Of a stretch of DNA of 64,000 nucleotides, positions 44,794 through 53,233 are shown piece by piece; within the stretch, counting starts at the first letter, position 1; every line of letters starts with the position of its first letter. The stretch is from NCBI RefSeq assembly GCF_031454185.1, contig NZ_JAVDQI010000011.1, forward strand, positions 23,106 to 87,105, written 5' to 3'. Below the pieces are notes generated by a model that was not told where the DNA came from, ran no database searches, and saw only the letters and a program-made list of their open reading frames with translations. Source of the DNA: Methanococcoides alaskense (GTDB taxonomy: Archaea > Halobacteriota > Methanosarcinia > Methanosarcinales > Methanosarcinaceae). The translations under genes and the position numbers were made by a program.

Positions 44794-47193
44794 TTAATCA
44801 CACCTTGTCCAGCCACATGCTGAACAACTTCTACATCCATCAATGCGTCTTATCTCTTCACCACATTCCGGGCAAACACCTTTCAATGATGTCTGTAGGT
44901 TAATGACTTCTTGAACACTTCTTGGTGTTTCGATTACTTTATCCATTGTACCGGCAACCGAATCTTGTGTCAATGATCTGATGTAATTAGCCACGATTGA
45001 AGGACATGACTTACCATCAGTATCACGGCCTTTACATGCATCACACTGGATCTTACTCCAATGATGTGTGAGGCTCTTGATATTTGCTCTTCCCTGCAAT
45101 GCAAGTGATACAGTGATCGCAAGTGCAGCAGAATGAGCTTTACAACCACCACCGACAGTGGTCATGAACAGCTCCCAAAGGATTGAATCATTACCATCGC
45201 CTATTGGATTCTGGAACGATTTACAATATAATTCACCACATCCGGTTGTGAACTTTGTCCTTCTGCCATTTACAGTTTCCTTTGGATGCAAGTCAATTTC
45301 TGTGTTGTAATTCAATTTGAAGAGATTCACCCTCTGAAGAAGCTCACTCTTCTCTTCAGGAGATAACCTTTCCATTGCAAAAGCGAATGCCTCAGGATTC
45401 ATGATGTCGATCAGAGTAGGAGCGATGTCTTCTTCGATATCAGCTTCTTCAATATCTGTATCACCGCATATTTCAAGGAGCTTTATATCTACCTCATCTG
45501 ATTCTTTAACAGCAACGATCACCTGGTCGTCCCTGGAGCCATCACGATAGACTGTTATGCCCTTGCAGCCGAGTTTCCAAGCCATCATATACAATTCTCC
45601 TATTTGCTCAGATGTAGCATCATACGGGAGATTTATGGTCTTTGAGACAGCGTTGTCAACATACTTCTGGACTGTAGCTTGCATCTTCACATGGTCTTCA
45701 GGTGAAATATCGAAAGCTGTGATGAAATATTCCTTCACGTGTTCCGGGACTCCAGCCAGGTTTCTCACCTTCAGAGATGGAGTTGTCCTGAGCGTTTCCA
45801 TCAGTTCTTCAGAATAGAAGCCTTCTTCCTTCGCCACCTTCTCAAAGAGTGGATGAACTTGAATGAATTCACTATCAACGATCTTCCTTCTATACACGAA
45901 ATTGAAGTTAGGTTCAATTCCAAATGAAACACCAGCAAATGTTGCAAGTGTACCTGTAGGTGCGATCGTTGTGATCTGACAATTTCTTGGTGTCTTCTGT
46001 GATGGAAGGTTTTCTTGCTGGAACTCAGGGAATGTACCTAATTCACGACCAAGCATGTTTGATGTAGCCCATCCAACATCATCAATGAACTTCATTACCT
46101 TTCCAACCATTTCACGACCTGCATCACTGTCATAAGGTAATTTCATGTACAGCAACATGTCTGCAAGTCCCATGACACCTAATCCAATAGGTCTGGTATT
46201 GTGTGCCATATCATGGATTTCAGGTAATGGGAAATGATTCACATCGATGACTTTATCCAGGAATGTGACTGCAATTTCAGTGATCTTCTTGAGACGGTCA
46301 AAGTCAATTACATAGCGTCCATCTTCCACAGATTTTAGCATATTGACCAAGTTTATTGAACCAAGATTACATACACCGAATGGAATGAAATAGAACTCAC
46401 CACAGGGATTTGATGATTTGATCGCACCGAGATGAGGAACAGGATTAGTGGAATTTACCACATCAATGAATATCATTCCGGGTTCGCCGGATTCCCAAGA
46501 ATTCTTGCATATGATATCAAATATCTCACGGGCATCCGTAAGGATCACTTCTTTATTATGAGGATTCACCAGTTCAAAATCATCGCCCTTCTCAACAGCA
46601 TCCATGAAAACGTCAGACACACCAACGGACAAATTGAAGTTTGTCATCGTCTTGTCATTCTTCTTACAAAGGATGAAATCAAGAATATCTGGATGATCCA
46701 CACGGAGAGTACCCATGTTTGCGCCACGTCTCATACCACCCTGTTTGACTTCTTCTGTAGTTGCATTGATGATTTTCATCCAGCTGAGAGGACCAGATGC
46801 AACACCATTTGTTGATGATACAGGGGAACCCTTTGGTCTAGTTGAAGAGAAGTCAAAACCAGTTCCACCACCGCTTTTATGAACAATCGCAGTGTTTTTG
46901 ACGGTCTCCATTATTTCAACTATATCATCTTCAACAGGTAATATGAAACATGCAGAAAGCTGTTGTCTGTCACTTTCTTTACCTGCATTTGCCAATGTAG
47001 GAGAATTTGGCAAGAAATCAAGGTTGTACATCACATCAAAGAAGTCATCTACTAATTCTTTGTCACCATTTGATATTACAGATGCGACTCTTTCACATAG
47101 TCCTTTCCAATCCTCACCCTCATGGTAATACCTTTTACCGAGGATATCTTCAGCAATCGGGCTAAGTGTTTTGCATTGCGTTGTTATTCCCAT
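44794..47193 (-). CDS. nrdJ: Adenosylcobalamin-dependent (class II) ribonucleoside-diphosphate reductase
   Basis: 799 residues. The barrel has the expected signatures: FLPNSPTLANAGKESDRQQL with SACFILPVEDD (first active-site Cys), HKSGGGTGFDFSSTRPKGSP, KQGGMRRGANMGTLRVDHPD, and SSNPCGEFYFIPFGVCNLGS with catalytic N-x-C-x-E. Later, PTGTLATFAGVSFGIEPNF fits the conserved loop. The C-terminal zinc-type tail CPECGEEIRRIDGCRSCSAC holds the shuttling cysteines. It makes deoxyribonucleotides anaerobically using B12, plentiful in methanogens. Flanked by inverted repeats. Confidence 0.95.
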   Translation of the reverse strand: MGITTQCKTLSPIAEDILGKRYYHEGEDWKGLCERVASVISNGDKELVDDFFDVMYNLDFLPNSPTLANAGKESDRQQLSACFILPVEDDIVEIMETVKNTAIVHKSGGGTGFDFSSTRPKGSPVSSTNGVASGPLSWMKIINATTEEVKQGGMRRGANMGTLRVDHPDILDFILCKKNDKTMTNFNLSVGVSDVFMDAVEKGDDFELVNPHNKEVILTDAREIFDIICKNSWESGEPGMIFIDVVNSTNPVPHLGAIKSSNPCGEFYFIPFGVCNLGSINLVNMLKSVEDGRYVIDFDRLKKITEIAVTFLDKVIDVNHFPLPEIHDMAHNTRPIGLGVMGLADMLLYMKLPYDSDAGREMVGKVMKFIDDVGWATSNMLGRELGTFPEFQQENLPSQKTPRNCQITTIAPTGTLATFAGVSFGIEPNFNFVYRRKIVDSEFIQVHPLFEKVAKEEGFYSEELMETLRTTPSLKVRNLAGVPEHVKEYFITAFDISPEDHVKMQATVQKYVDNAVSKTINLPYDATSEQIGELYMMAWKLGCKGITVYRDGSRDDQVIVAVKESDEVDIKLLEICGDTDIEEADIEEDIAPTLIDIMNPEAFAFAMERLSPEEKSELLQRVNLFKLNYNTEIDLHPKETVNGRRTKFTTGCGELYCKSFQNPIGDGNDSILWELFMTTVGGGCKAHSAALAITVSLALQGRANIKSLTHHWSKIQCDACKGRDTDGKSCPSIVANYIRSLTQDSVAGTMDKVIETPRSVQEVINLQTSLKGVCPECGEEIRRIDGCRSCSACGWTRCD

Positions 47194-47257
47194 TTTTTCA
47201 CCTTATACTTTTAAGCAAACAAGTTCATCATTTGTACTCTAATAATCAATCTTCAGA

Positions 47258-47393
47258 TTTGTAGAAATCCTTTTTATTCAGACTCAAATGGAAACTCACA
47301 ATAATATTAAGAGCAAACTATTTTGTTGAATAGAGTTGCCAGTTTCAATCTGTTGATAGTTGTTTTAATAGGCTGTTTTAATAGGTTTTCTAC
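47258..47393 (-). repeat. Right arm of inverted repeat flanking nrdJ
   Basis: Inverted partner of 44637-44760, 65 bp upstream of the nrdJ start. A short internal duplication (TGTTTTAATAGG twice) makes this arm slightly longer. It may contain the nrdJ promoter. Confidence 0.8.
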
Positions 47394-47421
47394 AAACCAT
47401 TTTATTCATGGTGATGATGTT

Positions 47422-48231
47422 TCAACACCATGCACTGTAGTATCCATCTTTTTCCATTACATACACAGGAAGGCCGAAGAGTTCCGAGAGTTTTTCTTCA
47501 GTTAGCATGTCTTCCTTATTGCCATCGGCAAATATCTTTCCATTCTTGATGAGAACAACTCTTCCTATCTCGGGAATGATGTCTGCAAGTTCGTGGGTAA
47601 CAAGGATAATGTTTGTTCCGCAAGCTGCTATCTTCCTTGTGGTTTCCCGGAACTTGTGATGACTCTTTATATCAAGACTGTTGGCAGGTTCATCAAGCAC
47701 AAGTACCCTGGGATTGTGAACCAGTGCTCTTGCTATTAGCAGCCTTCTGGCTTCCCCAGTTGACATTTTGGATATCAGTTTGTCGCATAAAGGAGATATC
47801 TCAAGGAATTTCATGACCTCAAATACGGTCTCTATCATTTCCGGCTTTACTTTATGGTTCGGATATATACCTATGCTGCTGAAAAAACCTGAGAGTACCA
47901 CGTCGAAGCCACATATACTTCTGGCGTAATTGAACTGAAGGTCTCCGGACACAATTCCCATCAGATTCTTGAGCTCGGGCAGGTTCCATCTTTCCCTGCC
48001 AAGTATGCGAAAGCTCATATCACGTTCAGCACGGGGCCGATAATCACCGGTTATAACTTTTATTATGGATGATTTTCCTGACCCATTGGGTCCCACAATG
48101 GCCACGTTCTCACCCTGCTCTATTCGAAGATCGATGGAATCCAGTATGTTCTTTCCATCTCTGGAAACTATCAGGTTCGCCATTTCTATAAGTGCCGTTT
48201 GATCGAGATAATCTTCTTGCAGTTCGGTCAT
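47422..48231 (-). CDS. ABC-type ATPase without adjacent permease
   Basis: 269 residues. All ATPase motifs are intact: Walker A in VGPNGSGKSSIIKVITG (about 50-66), signature MSTGEARRLLIARALVHNPR, Walker B VLVLDEPANSLD and the H-loop ILVTHELADI. N-terminal extension (DYLDQTALIEMANL) and the sequence order resemble ModF-like cytoplasmic ATPases. No membrane component is next to it, so it could energise a transporter encoded elsewhere or act as a soluble ATPase. Confidence 0.85.
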   Translation of the reverse strand: MTELQEDYLDQTALIEMANLIVSRDGKNILDSIDLRIEQGENVAIVGPNGSGKSSIIKVITGDYRPRAERDMSFRILGRERWNLPELKNLMGIVSGDLQFNYARSICGFDVVLSGFFSSIGIYPNHKVKPEMIETVFEVMKFLEISPLCDKLISKMSTGEARRLLIARALVHNPRVLVLDEPANSLDIKSHHKFRETTRKIAACGTNIILVTHELADIIPEIGRVVLIKNGKIFADGNKEDMLTEEKLSELFGLPVYVMEKDGYYSAWC

Positions 48232-48392
48232 GTTAACGTGTACCTGTTTCTTACAGATTTATTTGCTCCCTTCCTGGAGTGAAACATTTATCATACTGGC
48301 ATTGCCTCATTCAATATATTCCCTAAATTTGGTTTTTGGGTTTTTTTGGGCACAAGGTCTACTTTTATTCCTAAAGAGTCAGAAAGGTAGTT

Positions 48393-48565
48393 TTCAACAA
48401 CCAAACCATGTTATAGCAGGGTTTTTCGTAGTTTGTATTCTTTCGTCATCAAATTCATCATCTCTCGGTGCAAGCCCAATTACACAGGTTCCAGTAAGTT
48501 GGACCTGTGTTCATCATATTATTTATCCTAAAGAGATCGTTGAAGAAATCACAAACATGTACTGT
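48393..48565 (-). pseudogene. Decayed C-terminus of a second flavodoxin-fold gene
   Basis: The plus strand here aligns with 43549-43700 (the 3' end of the flavodoxin-fold gene), for example GGTGCAAGCCC, with insertions and substitutions. The N-terminal half is deleted. Together with 48588-48688 it represents a decayed second copy of the divergon. Confidence 0.65.
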
Positions 48566-48587
48566 ACTTGTCCTGCGAACAAAATAC

Positions 48588-48688
48588 ACTCAATGTACAT
48601 ATACCCCATACAGACTTTCTAAGTAGTTACTAACAAAAAATATACATGAGTGAGACAAAATAAAACGATAAGAAACTGATCAATTATC
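48588..48688 (+). pseudogene. Decayed second hxlR promoter and N-terminus
   Basis: Matches 44181-44275: CATATACCCCATACAGAC, TAACAAAAAATATA and ACGATAAGAAACTGATCAAT (intact gene ACGATGAGAAACTGATCAAT), but without an ATG and broken after about twelve codons. Confidence 0.65.
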
Positions 48689-48863
48689 CTTCGAAATATC
48701 CATATTCTCCCATTCAGCATAAGCCATTACATGAACTTGCGAATCACAAATTTAAAGTAGTTCAGAGCCCGAGGTTGTATGGAACTAATTATCAGAGATA
48801 TCAGCCTATATTGAACTATTTACACAGGAATGTTAGCTCAGATCGAATAAAGGAGGGGTTCAC
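48689..48863. other. Intergenic spacer
   Basis: Leader of the CoM methyltransferase gene. A piece at about 48706-48736 resembles a fragment of the cas1 tail on the minus strand, too short to call. Confidence 0.3.
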
Positions 48864-49901
48864 CTGACAGATATTACACCAAAGGAAAGATTCATCAGAT
48901 CGCTTGAAGGCAAAGAAGTCGACAAAGTACCCGTCTGTGCAGTTACACAGACAGGGACCATTGATCTAATGCAAGCATCGGGTACACAGTGGCCGGAAGC
49001 ACATTTTAATTCTGAGAAAATGGCCACACTCGCCATTGCAGGACATGAGGTAGCTGGCCTGGAAGGTATCCGTTATCCATTCGATGGAACTGCTATTGCC
49101 CAGACATTAGGGTGTACCATGGGAGAAGGGACATTTGACACACAACCTTCCATAAACGATTTTCCTTTTGCGACCGTAGATGATGTGAAGGACCTGACAG
49201 TGCCTGAGAATTTCCTTGAGTCTGAAAGGATCAAGACCATTCTGGATGCCACGGAGATCATCAAGAAGAGAGCTGATGAGGATATACCAATAATTGCAGG
49301 TCACCTCGGACCAGCTGCTATTACTTTATCGCTTGTTGGTGTGAGGAACTACCTCATGTGGTTCATTTCAAACCCCGAAACCATCAAGGAACTGATAACT
49401 TTCAGTACTGATATTTGCATAGAATATTCAAATGCACTCCTGGAACGAGGAGCTGATGTCGTCTGTATACCTGATTCAGAAGCAGGGCCAGAATTGATCC
49501 CACCGGAATTCTTTGAAACGATGATATTTCCGGAATACAAAAGGCTTAACCGTGAGATAAAAGGAAAGACCATAGCACATATGTGCGGGGATGCTGCCGA
49601 TATCCTTGAGAAGCTTTCAACTTCAGGTTTCGATGGGATAAGCATAGAAGAAAAGGTAGAGATCCAATATGCAAAAAATGCCATCGGTAACAATGCCTGT
49701 TTGATAGGGAATGTTTCACCTGTGCATACACTTCTTGGGATGAAGCCCGAAGAGGTGAAAGAAGAAGCAAAGCAGTGCATAGAGGATGGAGTAGATATTC
49801 TTGCACCAGGTTGCGGACTGGCACCGCATACATCCCTGGATAATTTGAAAGCATTCGTTGCTGCAAGGGATGAATATTATTTGGAGAAAGGGCTCCTGTG
49901 A
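48864..49901 (+). CDS. Methylcobamide:coenzyme M methyltransferase (MtaA/MtbA type), CTG start
   Basis: 345 residues if translation begins at CTG 48864, eight bases after GGAGGGG. No ATG, GTG or TTG exists between the upstream in-frame TAG (48834) and that point, and the family N-terminus (TPKERFIRSLEGKEVDKVPV) begins there. ATG 48969 would remove about 35 conserved residues. UroD-fold barrel with QTGTIDLMQASGTQWPEAHF, zinc-ligand motif AHMCGDAADILE (His-x-Cys) and second Cys in APGCGLAP. It transfers methyl groups from corrinoid proteins to coenzyme M in methylotrophic methanogenesis. No corrinoid protein gene is adjacent, so its substrate class (methanol, methylamines or methyl sulfide) stays open. 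Confidence 0.88.
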   Translation: MTDITPKERFIRSLEGKEVDKVPVCAVTQTGTIDLMQASGTQWPEAHFNSEKMATLAIAGHEVAGLEGIRYPFDGTAIAQTLGCTMGEGTFDTQPSINDFPFATVDDVKDLTVPENFLESERIKTILDATEIIKKRADEDIPIIAGHLGPAAITLSLVGVRNYLMWFISNPETIKELITFSTDICIEYSNALLERGADVVCIPDSEAGPELIPPEFFETMIFPEYKRLNREIKGKTIAHMCGDAADILEKLSTSGFDGISIEEKVEIQYAKNAIGNNACLIGNVSPVHTLLGMKPEEVKEEAKQCIEDGVDILAPGCGLAPHTSLDNLKAFVAARDEYYLEKGLL

Positions 49902-49956
49902 GTCCATTCTCCAATGATTTATCTTATTTTTATAAACTCTTTTGTATTATTTACAC

Positions 49957-50796
49957 TCATTTCCAATTTACCCTCGCAGGTTCCCTTCCCGGAATACCAT
50001 TGACCTTATGCTCAGGATGACCGAACATCATACTGTATTGGACCACATGGCCTTGCGGAAGGTCAAGCTCATCCATGAGTGGTTTGTAGGATGTTGCCGC
50101 AATAGCAAGGAAACCAGCCCAGCATGTGCCGATATCGAATGCCTGTGCTGCAAGCTCGAACCATGAAAGTGCTATGATACTATCGGTATAACCAGTCGGA
50201 TTCTCAGCCTCAGTGTGAGCAAAGACCAGATGCGGAGCTCCCCTGCATATAGGGTCAATGCCATTTTCATGAACTGAGATCAGAGTGGGCATCAATGCCT
50301 TGAGGAGATGCTCAATATCATCAGCAACGACCTCGCGCATCCAGTCAATGGTCAGAGAAGTGATCTTCTTTACTTCCTCCGGGTCGTGGACAATGGTCCA
50401 ATGAACAGGCTGATTGTTCATCCCGGAAGGAGCATAGCGTGCAATATCAAGTATCTCTTCAATCGTAGACCTTTCGACAGATTCATCCTTATAGCTTCTG
50501 ACAGAGCGCCGCATCACCATATATTTGCCAATCTCTGATGATGTAAGAGAAGGAAAACTATCATCCTGAAGCTGATAGTAGGTCGAGTCGAACAAAGTGG
50601 AAATTGCACCCTCTGGACAGAATACTTCACAGTGCCCACATTTGGCACAATAGGCAGCTGCTTCTTCTGGACTGTAAGGGGTTCCACCTTCCTCAGAAGG
50701 GAGGATTATCGACATCGGACAAAGTTCTACACATATATCACAATTGGTGCACAGTTCAGGGTTTACAGAGATCACTTGCATAATATCACCTAACAT
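49957..50796 (-). CDS. Ferredoxin-nitroreductase fusion protein
   Basis: 279 residues. The N-terminal 2x[4Fe-4S] domain has CTNCDICVELCPMSI and CAKCGHCEVFCPEGAI. It is followed by a nitroreductase fold: RRSVRSYKDESVERSTIEEI, YAPSGMNNQPVHWTIVHDPE (FMN loop) and SWFELAAQAFDIGTCWAGFL. This common anaerobe protein reduces nitro or other small compounds with ferredoxin-derived electrons bound to FMN. Stand-alone and convergent with the CoM methyltransferase gene. Confidence 0.92.
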   Translation of the reverse strand: MLGDIMQVISVNPELCTNCDICVELCPMSIILPSEEGGTPYSPEEAAAYCAKCGHCEVFCPEGAISTLFDSTYYQLQDDSFPSLTSSEIGKYMVMRRSVRSYKDESVERSTIEEILDIARYAPSGMNNQPVHWTIVHDPEEVKKITSLTIDWMREVVADDIEHLLKALMPTLISVHENGIDPICRGAPHLVFAHTEAENPTGYTDSIIALSWFELAAQAFDIGTCWAGFLAIAATSYKPLMDELDLPQGHVVQYSMMFGHPEHKVNGIPGREPARVNWK

Positions 50797-50996
50797 TTCA
50801 AAATTAATGTTCGTTTAATGTTGGTGTTAAGAACGTATAAACTTTTCATCTGTTGAGTTCTAAATTTAAAATGGAATAATTTCAATTTTAGTTAGATCTT
50901 TGATCAACACAATTCAGATCGGTCGTTTCAGACAATCGATCTGTTCTGCATTAACATCATATAATATCAGACAAAAATGTATTAGGGGGAATTTAT

Positions 50997-51902
50997 GTGG
51001 GTACTACACGATCGATAAATAAAATAATAAAGAGCAGGCCGACCATTGAAGGAGCAGGAGTACACCTGAAAAGAGCTTTTGGCTTTGATCAGGCACCTCA
51101 ACTTGATCCATTTCTCTTGCTTGATGACTTCCATTCGAACGATCCGAATGAGTTTTTAATGGGATTTCCCTGGCATCCTCACAGGGGCATAGAGACTATC
51201 ACCTACGTGTTGTCAGGAAAAATAGAACATGGTGACAGCATGGGGAATTCAGGCGTGATCAATTCAGGGGATGTACAGTGGATGACTGCCGGAAGCGGGA
51301 TAATTCATCAGGAAATGCCAAAAGGTGAATCCGATGGCAGCCTGTGGGGATTCCAGTTATGGGCTAACCTGCCGGCATCCCATAAGATGATGAAGCCAAG
51401 GTATCGGGAAGTAAAAAACGAACAGATCCCAGAAGTGGTATTAGAGAATAATGTTCGCGTAAAGGTAATTTGCGGGGAAATAGAAGGAAATAAAGGACCT
51501 GTACAGGACATTGTGACAGATCCTGAATATCTTGATGTGACAATTCCAGCTAATACAGTATTCACACACTCCACTAAAATGGGATATACCGTCTTTGCAT
51601 ATGTGATGAAGGGAAACGGTTCTTTTGATGAAAATGAATACACCTATGCTTATGAAGTAGAAGATGCTGAATATTCAGACCTTGAAAATTCATCTTCCAT
51701 TGGTCCCGAAAATCTGATCATGTTCAATGACGGAGACCGCATCTCAGTCACTTCTGGAGATAAAGGCGCTCGCTTCTTGCTTATTTCAGGAAAACCACTC
51801 AATGAGCTGATTGCATGGTATGGCCCTATTGTGATGAACACACAGGAAGAGTTAGAGATAGCTTTTGAAGAATATAGGAAAGGGACATTCATAAGATCCT
51901 GA
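50997..51902 (+). CDS. Pirin-family cupin protein
   Basis: 301 residues from a GTG start, six bases after GGGGGA. The N-terminal cupin has the metal-binding set PWHPHRGIETITYVLSGKIE (two His and a Glu) and WMTAGSGIIHQEMP. The C-terminal cupin-like half contains KPLNELIAWYGPIVMNTQEE. Bacterial and human pirins bind iron and may act as quercetinases or redox sensors; the archaeal role is unknown. Stand-alone gene. Confidence 0.92.
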   Translation: MGTTRSINKIIKSRPTIEGAGVHLKRAFGFDQAPQLDPFLLLDDFHSNDPNEFLMGFPWHPHRGIETITYVLSGKIEHGDSMGNSGVINSGDVQWMTAGSGIIHQEMPKGESDGSLWGFQLWANLPASHKMMKPRYREVKNEQIPEVVLENNVRVKVICGEIEGNKGPVQDIVTDPEYLDVTIPANTVFTHSTKMGYTVFAYVMKGNGSFDENEYTYAYEVEDAEYSDLENSSSIGPENLIMFNDGDRISVTSGDKGARFLLISGKPLNELIAWYGPIVMNTQEELEIAFEEYRKGTFIRS

Positions 51903-51952
51903 GATCGAAAGTTAGTGAACATGTTTATTTAGCAAACAGTCAATTGTTCACT

Positions 51953-52327
51953 ATGGAAGATGAAAAGCAGAAGATCTTCAATGAACTTAGGGTTATTCTT
52001 TCTTCTTATGTGCCACCCCTGTCTGTAAAAATAGATGAGAGCAGACGATACGATATTTACGGAACAAAAACCGTACAGATTGGGAGAACAAAGAAGAAAG
52101 AGATGTTCTTTGCTTCCATCATTATACAGAAATATCACGTTGGATTATATTTCTTGCCCATATATACACATAAAGACAGATTCGATGATGCTCCTGAAGA
52201 ACTGTTACATCTTCTTAAAGGCAAGTCCTGTTTTCACATAAAAAGGTTCTATACCGCTGTTTTTGAAAATATCAGGCAGGCAATGGACAAAGGTATAAGA
52301 ATATATGAGGAAGAAGGGTGGGTTTAA
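51953..52327 (+). CDS. DUF1801-like conserved protein
   Basis: 124 residues from ATG 51953. A TATA-like ATGTTTATTTAGC about 25 bp upstream suggests a leaderless start; the in-frame TTG at 51944 is less likely. Typical segments are SYVPPLSVKIDESRRYDIYG and ASIIIQKYHVGLYFLPIYTH, then KGKSCFHIKRF. The fold is like the YdhG/DUF1801 beta-barrel family of unknown role. Follows the pirin gene by 50 bp. Confidence 0.7.
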   Translation: MEDEKQKIFNELRVILSSYVPPLSVKIDESRRYDIYGTKTVQIGRTKKKEMFFASIIIQKYHVGLYFLPIYTHKDRFDDAPEELLHLLKGKSCFHIKRFYTAVFENIRQAMDKGIRIYEEEGWV

Positions 52328-52627
52328 GCCTAAAAAAGTGCCCTAATGTCAACAAAATAGCAAGATATCATTAGATGAGGGTTGAATTATCTAACTTCTT
52401 CAATTGACTTTATATAGATTGAATGGATTTTATAATTAAAGAATACGATTATGATTTGTTATTCAAAATCATCTCATTTTCAATAATGAATTGTATGGGT
52501 CCTTTAAGATTGAAAATGGTCTTAAGGCGGTGAAGATAACCTCAATGTTTTGAGGTATTGCACCTATTATCTGAGTGAAATGTATCAACCAATTTCAGAA
52601 CTTTCATTAAACTAAAGAGGAATTAAT
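52328..52627 (+). promoter_or_regulatory. Leader of the aIF-1A gene with a hairpin
   Basis: Contains no coding frame. A 7-bp hairpin ACCTCAA/TTGAGGT with loop TGTT lies at 52539-52556. GAGGA sits at about 52616-52620, seven bases before CTG 52628. Confidence 0.4.
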
Positions 52628-52969
52628 CTGGCCAATTATAGAAGTAATATGAAAAAAACTAGTGGAGGTCGTGGTAGCAAGACAGATGCTCCAGCTGTCA
52701 CAAGAGTTAGGACTCCACGAAGAGAGAACAATGAGATACTTGCAACCGTAAGTGCCCTCCTCGGAGGAAAAAGAGTTACCCTCCAGTGTATGGACGGTAT
52801 CGTAAGAATGGGACGTATCCCTGGTTCAAAGAAAAAGCGAATGTGGGTACGTGAAGGCGATATTGTTATCATCACACCATGGTCCTTCCAGGATTCAAAA
52901 GCAGAAGTAATATGGAAATACACAAGACCACAGGTCGAGTGGCTTGAGAGAAAGGGTTTCCTGAAATAA
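52628..52969 (+). CDS. Translation initiation factor aIF-1A
   Basis: 113 residues from CTG 52628, with GAGGA seven bases upstream; 106 residues from ATG 52649, whose upstream sequence is weaker. The added N-terminus (ANYRSN) is conserved in related methanogen proteins as far as I recall. The OB-fold core is complete: GSKTDAPAVTRVRTPRRENN, GGKRVTLQCMDGIVRMGRIP and KKKRMWVREGDIVIITPWSF. It binds the small ribosomal subunit A site and assists start-codon selection. The ATG is the conservative choice. Confidence 0.92.
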   Translation: MANYRSNMKKTSGGRGSKTDAPAVTRVRTPRRENNEILATVSALLGGKRVTLQCMDGIVRMGRIPGSKKKRMWVREGDIVIITPWSFQDSKAEVIWKYTRPQVEWLERKGFLK

Positions 52970-53233
52970 GTATATGAATAGCAATTTTTGCTTTTCATAT
53001 CATCTTATTTTTTCTTAAATTTATTTTTGAGTATATTTTTCCATTTGTTGTTTTCGATACACAGAATACGTTTATTTGAGCTAGAGAACATATTCTTGTA
53101 AAACTGTTGATGCATATCTCTGAATAGGTAATTTGCTTAAAAAAGTGCTAGAAAATATTGGGATCTGACCAATCCAGAACTGTTCTGTTTCTAAAAGTAA
53201 TAAAAAAAGAAAAGGAGAGAAAAAAGGAGAAGC

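Noticed and set aside
48706..48736. Possible second cas1 trace (MAYAEWENM on the minus strand)
   Set aside because: The similarity covers only about 13 residues and could be chance.
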